Shown piece after piece: positions 5,613 to 11,264 of a DNA stretch of 11,264 nucleotides (position 1 is its first letter; every line of letters starts with the position of its first letter). The notes beneath the pieces are model-generated. The model did no database searches. It was given only the letters and a program-made list of their open reading frames with translations, and was not told the origin of the DNA. Origin of the DNA: Phycisphaeraceae bacterium (GTDB lineage: Bacteria; Planctomycetota; Phycisphaerae; Phycisphaerales; Phycisphaeraceae); assembly GCA_016763955.1 (NCBI GenBank), contig JAESSU010000215.1, positions 1 to 11,264 on the forward strand, in the 5' to 3' direction. A program made the position numbers and the translations under genes.

Positions 5613-6908
5613 GTGATCGATCCTGCCATATGGGTCGGTACGATAGCCTGCTTGCTAGGCTGCTACTTTAGTGCCTGTAACATTGCCATTAAGACGTTTA
5701 GTCGGTTACGATTAAATGAATTGTTAGCTGATCGAATACGGGACTCTAAGCTTCAACCCTTCCTCCAACGCTCCGCACGCGTTCCTTTAATGACAGGCAC
5801 GTTTCGCACGGGACTCAATTTTATCGTGCTGCTGTCGGTCTTAAGTTATAGCGAACGTCATCTGCAACTTGAGCCTTTGTATCTCTATGCAATGACCTTT
5901 ATTTTTAGCAGCATCTTGGTGAGTATTTTTAGTGTTGCCATCGCATTAAGCTGGGCACGATATAAGCCCGAAGCGATCGTGGCATGGTCTATCCCATTGC
6001 TCACGGTTCTCTTGACCATCTTCACGCCAATGGTCGCATTCTTGCATCTATTTGATCCGATTGTCCGTCGTGTCTCCGGAGCGGCTTTGGAAGAAGATAA
6101 TGCAGAGTCTTTTGCTAGTGATGAAGTGATGTCCGTTGTTGAAGAGCATGAATCGGTGGGCAGTGTAGACAGTGAACAAAAAGAAATGATCGAAGCAGTC
6201 TTTGATCTGTCGGATACGCTTGCGGGAGAAATCATGACTCCGCGAACCGACATTGAAGGCATTGAGTATGGCACAAGCTTAGATGAAATTCGTGATCTAA
6301 TTATTGAAGCCGGTCATAGTCGTGTTCCAGTTTACGGCGAAAATTTCGATGACATTTTGGGTGTCCTCTATGTCAAGGATTTAATTAGGCTGGTCAATTC
6401 AGATGATCTAGCAAGTTTTGATCTTAAAAACTATCTCCGCGACGTGCTGATGATCCCTGAAAGTAAGTCCGTCCGTGATCTGCTTGGAGAGTTCAAAGCG
6501 ACCAAAGTACATATCGCCATCGTGTTGGATGAATATGGAGGCACCGCTGGTTTAGTGACCATCGAAGATATTCTTGAAGAACTCGTTGGCGAGATTGAAG
6601 ACGAATACGAAGAAGACGAAGAAAGACCTTCTATTCGTAAGCTCGATGATCGTTTATACGAGGTCGACGCTCGTGTGGATATTGATGATTTTAATGACGA
6701 GTTACAATGCCAACTGCCCGATGATGAAGACTATGAAACCGTTGGCGGATTTGTCTTCTCAACCTTGGGCCATGTCCCGAATGTCGGCGAATCATTTACG
6801 CATGAAAACCTAGTGATCACTGTCACCGGTGCAGAGAAAACCAAAGTACTCTCCGTACAAATTCAAATACAACAAACCGCAGAAAAGATGACAAGCAACG
6901 GTCATTGA
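5613..6908 (+). CDS. CNNM-domain, CBS-pair, CorC/HlyC-type membrane protein
   Basis: 431 residues with the full architecture of this family: an N-terminal DUF21/CNNM transmembrane domain (hydrophobic segments near 6-26, 66-80, 88-113 and 122-147), a cytosolic linker, two CBS domains (about 205-265 and 275-332) and a C-terminal CorC_HlyC domain (about 343-420). Recognisable pieces are IMTPRTDIEGI (207-217), AGHSRVPVYGE (233-243) and VLDEYGGTAGLVTIEDILE (304-322), the signature of the second CBS domain. Relatives are linked to Mg2+ or Co2+ transport or resistance and are often misnamed hemolysins. CBS pairs usually bind adenine nucleotides. A very acidic run (about 323-337) follows the second CBS domain. 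The GTG start is the only usable codon before the first membrane segment: a stop lies 27 bases upstream in frame. The ribosome binding site is poor. Pairing with ybeY is common in bacteria. Confidence 0.93.
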   Translation: MIDPAIWVGTIACLLGCYFSACNIAIKTFSRLRLNELLADRIRDSKLQPFLQRSARVPLMTGTFRTGLNFIVLLSVLSYSERHLQLEPLYLYAMTFIFSSILVSIFSVAIALSWARYKPEAIVAWSIPLLTVLLTIFTPMVAFLHLFDPIVRRVSGAALEEDNAESFASDEVMSVVEEHESVGSVDSEQKEMIEAVFDLSDTLAGEIMTPRTDIEGIEYGTSLDEIRDLIIEAGHSRVPVYGENFDDILGVLYVKDLIRLVNSDDLASFDLKNYLRDVLMIPESKSVRDLLGEFKATKVHIAIVLDEYGGTAGLVTIEDILEELVGEIEDEYEEDEERPSIRKLDDRLYEVDARVDIDDFNDELQCQLPDDEDYETVGGFVFSTLGHVPNVGESFTHENLVITVTGAEKTKVLSVQIQIQQTAEKMTSNGH

Positions 6909-6968
6909 TTGTTAGCGATTTTTCCTGAGTCAAGGATTCTGGGTGTCGTTTATTTAAACATCTGTGTG

Positions 6969-7068
6969 GGGGCAAAGCCCAAGGCTGAGGTCTGCCGAAG
7001 CATGGGATAAAATGAGGTATTCTAATCTCAGGCGCAAGCCCATAGATGAGGCTCTGCGATTCTGTGGT
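6969..7068 (+). repeat. Two diverged copies of a hairpin-forming repeat, about 60 bp apart
   Basis: Copy A (about 6971-7006) and copy B (about 7031-7067) share the ordered words GGC, AAGCCCA, TGAGG, TCTG and CGA, with small gaps. Both can fold. In A, CCCA/TGGG and GCT/AGC enclose a GA...GA pair around GG-TCTG-CC. In B, CCATAGA (7040-7046) pairs with TCTGTGG (7061-7067), including one G-T pair that works only in plus-strand RNA. The stem sequences differ while pairing is kept, which hints at a structural constraint, but two copies are too few to prove it. Confidence 0.4.
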
Positions 7069-7191
7069 GCAGTCACGTTCGTAATTGGGCTGTTGTTTGG
7101 CGGTCAATGTTTTAGAGCATTACAAACGCAAGTGTACCGTCGTGCGATTTGCACTGAAATAAGCTCGCTGCGATTGTTTGATTTTCAATAG

Positions 7192-7226
7192 CCGTAGATA
7201 TACTTGTCTGCGCGTAGACGCTACGG
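7192..7226. other. Stem-loop CCGTAG...CTACGG with inner GTCT/AGAC stem
   Basis: CCGTAG (7192-7197) pairs with CTACGG (7221-7226). Inside, GTCT (7206-7209) pairs with AGAC (7216-7219) around GCGCGT. The internal loop is lopsided (8 bases against 1). It may be a terminator, an extragenic palindromic repeat or part of a larger structure. No U tract follows on the plus strand; on the minus strand the flank is A/T rich but not a U run. Confidence 0.4.
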
Positions 7227-7267
7227 TTGAAATAACAACACTCTAATGGTTTATTGCATCTTGCGGT

Positions 7268-7353
7268 GCATCAGCGACACGCCCCGGAAGTGTCGCAGCT
7301 ATTTATCGTAGCGATACTGATCGTGATCCAATACGAAATAGCTGCACTGATGC
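7268..7353. other. Predicted three-way-junction nucleic-acid structure
   Basis: Three perfect helices nest into one junction. P1: GCATCAG (7268-7274) with CTGATGC (7347-7353), 7 bp. P2: CGACAC (7275-7280) with GTGTCG (7290-7295), 6 bp, loop GCCCCGGAA. P3: CAGCTATTT (7296-7304) with AAATAGCTG (7336-7344), 9 bp. P1-P2 and P2-P3 abut with no unpaired base; only CA (7345-7346) is left between P3 and P1. P3 can extend past an AT bulge with CGTA/TACG (7307-7310, 7332-7335). None of the 22 core pairs is G-T, so either strand could fold. I do not recognise a known RNA family. It could be a small structured RNA, a 3' UTR element of either convergent gene, or a palindromic mobile or recombination site. 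Confidence 0.45.
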
Positions 7354-7438
7354 TCTAGGCGTTGAAATTCTTTTCAATGCTCACAAAATGATACCCGATG
7401 AGCATCGATAAACAGCGGTCTTAAAACTTCCGGCGGAG

Positions 7439-8713
7439 TTATTTGTAGGTCACGTCGTAGACTAGTTCTTTGTCCATGTGATACCAGACTAATGTGGGGG
7501 TCGGCTTAAGGCCCGGTGCGGTGATGGTGGGGGGGAGCTTGGTACTTTTGTTGGACTTAAGTGAGAGCATGGGTGTGCTGCCATTGGCAAGTTGGTAACG
7601 GTAGAGCGATTCATTGTCAGCAAAAAAAGTGGTCTGCGTACCATTGACCGTCCGGGAGATGCGGTAGTTGACGCCCTGCAAAACACTGCGGAGTTCTGCG
7701 AGACTTTTAGGAGCTGGGCGACCTTTTTTTTGTATCCATAACAGACCATGTGCCAGAAAGTTCATGTTATCTGTCACTTGGCTAAGGGTGTTGGGCTCTA
7801 GCTTGGTGGTGTGGCGTTTCCATGCGGTTTCAAAATCTTTCGTGAGCTGGGCAAAACTCGTTCGTCGGAGAGTAAAGGCGTTTTTGAATGCGATCTGACT
7901 GTCGATGCCTTTGCCCACTGCGATTAGATATTGATTGAAAGCCGCGCGTAACTTGCCATTGGCAGTGATTAAATAGTAGACCATGGACCATGCCTGATCA
8001 TATTGTAAGGTTGCCAAGGCGGGGTTGGTGTGGACGTTGTTCCCCCATTGGCGGTTGGACATGATAATCAGGTCTGCAAAGGCAAGTGTGTGGTCGTTAG
8101 CAATTGCATCTTTGATTTGATTTAACCGACGAGCACTGGGGATTTCAAGGTGAAAGCGTTTGTTGATGAGCACGCCGTCTTCAAAAAATTGTGCGATCCC
8201 TTCATTGACCCAAATCGGTAGGTCTGAACCGATGTATGCAAAGGCAAAGTGGTGAAACCCCTCATGCTGTAAAGTTGAAAGGGTTTGTCTAACGGGCCGT
8301 CCTTTGATGTAGGTAAATAGGCCGTTGACTTTGGGATTGATGACAAACATCCCGCCGGTGTTTTTCGCGGGGATGCCTTTGGATGCTAGAAATTTTTCAT
8401 AGCTTTGCTTGTTTTCAAAAAGATAAAGATCCATCTTTGCGTGGACTTTTCGAGATTTGAAATTGAGTTTCTCGAAACGTCTTTTGTACTCATCAAAGAC
8501 CTTGTCCATATGCTTTGCAAAAGGGCGAGCATGGCGAGTGGGGACATCAGTGTGTACCGTGTAATTCCCAGTAGAAAATTGCCTTAGTGTTTTAGCCTGA
8601 GCCTGCGCACAGCATAGCGTGAGCATCACACCTATCCACAGCTTGATTAAAAGCGAGTGGTTTTTATTTACCTGCTTAGTCAATAATTCGGCTGATTTCA
8701 CTGCGAAGATCAC
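7439..8713 (-). CDS. Secreted HExxH zinc metallopeptidase (DUF1570 / peptidase MA-like)
   Basis: 424 residues from the longest start, a GTG at 8713. The zinc motif HEGFH is at 150-154, and WVNEG with E171 supplies the likely third ligand 17 residues later: the gluzincin-like layout of the DUF1570/peptidase MA group, common in Planctomycetota. A signal peptide is visible: KNHSLLIK, a hydrophobic stretch LWIGVMLTLCC, then AQAQA ending at residue 40. A TTG at 8683-8681 (residue 11) would give a tidier 30-residue signal peptide and overlap accD by only 8 bp, so the start is unsettled; neither has a clear Shine-Dalgarno. The product is therefore exported. After the peptidase core (about 48-300) comes a C-terminal region of about 120 residues that I do not recognise. 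The gene overlaps the accD end on the same strand, suggesting coupled expression. Its physiological substrate is unknown. Confidence 0.85.
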   Translation of the reverse strand: MIFAVKSAELLTKQVNKNHSLLIKLWIGVMLTLCCAQAQAKTLRQFSTGNYTVHTDVPTRHARPFAKHMDKVFDEYKRRFEKLNFKSRKVHAKMDLYLFENKQSYEKFLASKGIPAKNTGGMFVINPKVNGLFTYIKGRPVRQTLSTLQHEGFHHFAFAYIGSDLPIWVNEGIAQFFEDGVLINKRFHLEIPSARRLNQIKDAIANDHTLAFADLIIMSNRQWGNNVHTNPALATLQYDQAWSMVYYLITANGKLRAAFNQYLIAVGKGIDSQIAFKNAFTLRRTSFAQLTKDFETAWKRHTTKLEPNTLSQVTDNMNFLAHGLLWIQKKGRPAPKSLAELRSVLQGVNYRISRTVNGTQTTFFADNESLYRYQLANGSTPMLSLKSNKSTKLPPTITAPGLKPTPTLVWYHMDKELVYDVTYK

Positions 8714-9542
8714 TTCGGTGAATCACGCGATCAATAAATCCCTTTTCCATGAGATGTTCAGATCTCTGGAAACCATCGGGAAGTTCTTCGCGAACCGTGT
8801 TTGCAATCACGCGAGGGCCAGCAAATCCGATCAAAGCTTTGGGTTCCGCAATAATCACATCGCCGAGCATGGCAAAACTGGCCGTCACCCCGCCGGTTGT
8901 CGGATCAGTGAGCAAGCTGATAAACAAACCGCCTGCGTCATCCAATCTCGCCAAAGCTGCGGAGGTCTTAGCCATTTGCATCAGACTCAGCGCGCCTTCT
9001 TGCATCCGAGCCCCGCCAGAGCAGCTGACAATGATCAGTGGCAAGTTTTGCTCCACTGCCATCTCAATGCTTCGTGCGATTTTTTCGCCCACGACACTGC
9101 CCATAGACGCACCACGGAAGCGAAAGTCCATGCAAGCGAGCATCACGCCTCGTCCTTTGATAAACCCTTTGCCACAGATTAATGCATCTGCATGGCCGGT
9201 TTTTTTACGGTCGGATGCAAGTACATCTTTGTATTTTTTTAGGTCACTGAAGTTCAGACTATCGACGGGGATTAGATTTTCCCACATCAGCTCGAAACTG
9301 TCCGGGTCACAAAGTTGACGAGCACGGGTGTCCGCATCCATACGCATGTGGTGTTCACATTCCGGGCAGACGTGGAGGTTTTGTTCTAGAGACTTACGGT
9401 AAACCATTGCTGCACAGGTTGGGCAGCGTAGCCATAAGCCTTCTGGGATGTCTGTTCGTTTACCTGTTTCAACGACATCGTCCCAAGTCCGTGGAGCTTG
9501 TAGTTGAGTTGTTGTTTTTACGTCGGTCGTAGTTTTAGCCAA
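8676..9542 (-). CDS. accD: Acetyl-CoA carboxylase, carboxyltransferase subunit beta
   Basis: AccD carries the beta half of the carboxyltransferase, which moves the carboxyl group from carboxybiotin to acetyl-CoA to make malonyl-CoA, the first committed step of fatty acid synthesis. At 288 residues it has the usual length. The N-terminal zinc ribbon is intact: C40, C43, C59 and C62. The crotonase-like core shows SCSGGARMQEG (173-183), TDPTTGGVTASFAMLGD (212-228) and GFAGPRVI (239-246), all family hallmarks. The first 18 residues are a Thr-rich tail. The start is a TTG at 9542-9540, fixed by a strong Shine-Dalgarno, AAGGAGG at 9555-9549, with 6 bases of spacing. The partner accA is not in the window, as is common. 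The downstream peptidase frame overlaps the 3' end; the LamG gene lies 299 bp upstream on the same strand. Confidence 0.97.
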   Translation of the reverse strand: MAKTTTDVKTTTQLQAPRTWDDVVETGKRTDIPEGLWLRCPTCAAMVYRKSLEQNLHVCPECEHHMRMDADTRARQLCDPDSFELMWENLIPVDSLNFSDLKKYKDVLASDRKKTGHADALICGKGFIKGRGVMLACMDFRFRGASMGSVVGEKIARSIEMAVEQNLPLIIVSCSGGARMQEGALSLMQMAKTSAALARLDDAGGLFISLLTDPTTGGVTASFAMLGDVIIAEPKALIGFAGPRVIANTVREELPDGFQRSEHLMEKGFIDRVIHRSDLRSEISRIID

Positions 9543-9578
9543 AAGGATCCTCCTTGTGGTGCCTTGAGCTGTTGGGAC

Positions 9579-9608
9579 ATTATACGGGAAACTCGGAGAA
9601 TTTGTCGC
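9579..9608 (-). promoter_or_regulatory. Sigma-70-type promoter of accD
   Basis: On the minus strand a perfect TATAAT (9584-9579) follows GCGACA (9608-9603, four of six matches to TTGACA) with an 18-bp spacer. The transcript would start near 9572, leaving a leader of about 30 bases that includes the AAGGAGG ribosome binding site. The rest of the 9543-9841 interval shows only weak A/T-rich promoter-like words and no clear terminator for the LamG gene. Confidence 0.65.
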
Positions 9609-9841
9609 GGGAAAGGCAAGTGAATGTGCGTGAGGCTCATTGATTCGTAAACCATGAACTCAGAAAAGAGATATAAGGATTTTTATGGGTTAATAATTTG
9701 ATTCTTGCATGACCTAGTTCCGTTAATGCACCATGAATTTACCGAGGAATTGTGGTGCGATTTTCTGGGAACTTGGTTTTTAGTGTATCGTGTTTTATAC
9801 CGGCACTTTATGGGTTTTTAGGTCAAGTGAGCGTCAAGAAA

Positions 9842-11264
9842 TCAATCTACTTGGGGTTTGATGGATAGGCGTTTGCCGGCAATGGTTTTGCCGTGTTTGT
9901 CTAGGCCGTCGACATTGCCTTCGAAATGGTAGATTGCGCAGGTGTGATTGTCGGGCTCGAAGATTTCTTGGGGCGGATTGAATGCTTTTCGGCCACCTAC
10001 TTTGGGGGGGCCGGGCATAAATGGATAGCGTGGGATATCGGAGATGCGCAATTCGTCGATCACCATATTCGAGGTTACTGGGGATTTACTTGCGTCATCA
10101 CCGAGGTAGATCCAATCGCCTGGATTGCCCGGGAGGATGGCTTGGGGCCACCAGTCGATGGGGTCGTGTTTGCCAGAAGCATCGCCATAAGCATAGGGAT
10201 ATCCGTCGAGGTAGACCCGACGCATCAATTTCCCGTTGTCGTTGACATCCCATTGAATGGCGAGGTGGTACCATTTTTTTGCTTCGATGCTCGGCGAGCA
10301 AGTGCTGTCCGTTAGCGGGATTTTTCGTGTCTGGGCTCCACCACTACAAAGGACGCCTTCCCAGCTTGCACTGGGGGTGAAACTCATCATGGCAGTGTTG
10401 GATTGGTCGAAGGGGATGTGCAGGAGTTTGCCGTTATAACCGCCTGCAATATTACGTCTGTCAAAACGGACATACATTTCAATCGTGCCTCGTGTGGCAT
10501 TGAAATATTCACGTTCAGAAGGGTTGTCGCTTGCCTTGCCTGTTGGGATTTGCAGATAGCTTTGGTTGCCATTGAGTCGAACACCTCTACGGAATTTTCC
10601 TCGTGGGAAGAGGCTTTGTCTTGCCTGTGTTTTTGGCATGTTCGTTTGGTCGGTTGCTGCGATGGGTCGGAAATAACTTTCTTTGCTGTATGCGATAATC
10701 GGTGGGATGCCTGTGAGTTTGAGATAGCCTGGTGAGATTTGTCCGCGAGCAAAGGTCGTTTGGATGGATTGGGAATAAGGCTGCTTGGTTTGGAGCATCC
10801 ATAGTTCACCGGTGTGCGCTCTTTGAGGTTCAATGACTAGGGTTGAACCTTCAGCTTTGATGATGCTTTTGTCTGGGCGAACAATCATCATATCATTGAT
10901 TAGTGGCCAGGGGTCTGCGGCTTGGAGTGTGAATTTTTTAGTTCGTGTTGGGACAAAGAACCATGTTTGTTTGCCGGGGGAATGGGTGATTTTGCCATTG
11001 GAGATATCTTGAACGAATTGTGTTGGGCCATGCATGACCACGAGCATTTCGTTTTCACTTGGACGCCAGGGTAGGCTGCGTCCTAGTGAACCGTTATCTG
11101 TTTGGTACATCCCCGGTGCTTTGACTTGAATTTTGTATTGCTCGTTGGGCAAGGTTTCATTGAGTGTGATTTCATAAATCCCAATGGTTCGTTGGCTACG
11201 CAGCAGGTGCGGGGCAATGGGTTTGCCATCTAGGTCGGTGATACTCATTTCGCCTTGTTTGCAA
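9842..11264 (-). CDS. LamG / concanavalin A-like domain protein (5' end outside window)
   Basis: The frame stays open to the right edge. An internal ATG at 11248 (468 residues to the stop) has a weak AAGG upstream, but the sequence there looks like the middle of a domain and no signal peptide is present, so I treat the gene as 5'-truncated by the window. Counting from that ATG, residues 1-210 are beta-rich and unassigned, with several short Pro/Gly turns. Residues 222-402 fit a LamG-like jelly roll: GVRLNG, GTIEMYVRF (254-262), KWYHLAIQWD (325-334), RVYLDGYPY and a closing VIDELRIS (396-403). A short tail repeats the style with YHFEGNVDG (440-448). Such domains bind carbohydrate or act as spacers in large exported proteins of Planctomycetota. 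No catalytic domain is visible in this part. It is transcribed towards accD, which has its own promoter. Confidence 0.8.
   Translation of the reverse strand, partial: CKQGEMSITDLDGKPIAPHLLRSQRTIGIYEITLNETLPNEQYKIQVKAPGMYQTDNGSLGRSLPWRPSENEMLVVMHGPTQFVQDISNGKITHSPGKQTWFFVPTRTKKFTLQAADPWPLINDMMIVRPDKSIIKAEGSTLVIEPQRAHTGELWMLQTKQPYSQSIQTTFARGQISPGYLKLTGIPPIIAYSKESYFRPIAATDQTNMPKTQARQSLFPRGKFRRGVRLNGNQSYLQIPTGKASDNPSEREYFNATRGTIEMYVRFDRRNIAGGYNGKLLHIPFDQSNTAMMSFTPSASWEGVLCSGGAQTRKIPLTDSTCSPSIEAKKWYHLAIQWDVNDNGKLMRRVYLDGYPYAYGDASGKHDPIDWWPQAILPGNPGDWIYLGDDASKSPVTSNMVIDELRISDIPRYPFMPGPPKVGGRKAFNPPQEIFEPDNHTCAIYHFEGNVDGLDKHGKTIAGKRLSIKPQVD

Larger units (their letters stand above)
6909..7438. other. 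530-bp gene-free interval between convergent genes, rich in secondary structure
   Basis: I see no credible gene here: the longest frames (75 codons on plus at 6964-7191 from a GTG; 94 codons on minus, partly antisense to the CorC-type gene) lack ribosome binding sites and recognisable domains. What it holds, in order, is two diverged hairpin repeats (6969-7068), a stem-loop (7192-7226), a nested three-way junction (7268-7353), and two small inverted repeats: TTGAAA/TTTCAA (7362-7377) and ATGCTC/GAGCAT (7377-7405). No classic U-tailed terminator is evident for either flanking gene, so some of these structures may serve that role. Confidence 0.6.

Noticed and set aside
6964..7191. 75-codon frame from a GTG in the convergent interval
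   Set aside because: Weak start, no Shine-Dalgarno, low-information sequence running through the two hairpin repeats.
7317..7340. Possible hammerhead ribozyme core (CTGAT... then GAAA)
   Set aside because: The conserved CUGANGA box is absent (CTGATCG here) and the stems needed on either side of GAAA do not form.
8749..9318. Long open frame (189 codons) on the plus strand opposite accD
   Set aside because: Fully antisense to a certain accD gene with intact motifs; no ribosome binding site or recognisable domain. The same holds for the 187-codon frame at 8619-9182.

Overview
The window looks like bacterial chromosome of moderate GC, most likely from the Planctomycetota and perhaps the Phycisphaerae. 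This is an inference from gene content: a DUF1570-type HExxH peptidase next to accD, a LamG protein, a sugar epimerase / Gfo-Idh-MocA pair, and degenerate 9-nt-period intergenic repeats. No rRNA, tRNA, CRISPR array or intact insertion sequence was found.

Left block (1-2367, minus strand): a 12-TM MFS transporter resembling the Fsr (fosmidomycin resistance) branch is followed by a SAM-dependent methyltransferase with a THUMP-like C-terminal domain. The two genes overlap by 8 bp, and the methyltransferase runs off the left edge. The divergent intergenic region (2368-2604) carries two palindromic TTGTA/TACAA sites that look like operators for a GntR-type or similar regulator.

Sugar block (2605-4593, plus strand): a TIM-barrel sugar epimerase/isomerase and a Gfo/Idh/MocA NAD(P)-dependent dehydrogenase, probably a small catabolic unit that shares its control region with the divergent transporter. 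A tract of 9-nt repeats separates the two genes. A strong hairpin terminator ends the unit. It is followed at once by a 128-bp TTAA-ended inverted repeat whose arms are built from the same family of 9-nt unit.

Housekeeping block (4927-6908, plus strand): ybeY (rRNA maturation endonuclease), then a CNNM/CBS/CorC-type membrane protein, a common bacterial pairing. Between this block and the convergent genes to the right lies 530 bp without a credible gene but rich in potential secondary structure: two diverged hairpin repeats, a stem-loop, and a perfectly nested three-way junction at 7268-7353.

Right block (11264-7439, minus strand): a large LamG-domain protein whose N terminus lies beyond the window, then accD (acetyl-CoA carboxylase beta subunit, TTG start, strong Shine-Dalgarno, own promoter with a perfect TATAAT), then a secreted HExxH metallopeptidase whose reading frame overlaps the end of accD.

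Most genes are ordinary. The parts most worth a second look are non-coding: the three-way junction, the 9-nt-unit inverted-repeat element, and the paired palindromes in the divergent promoter region.
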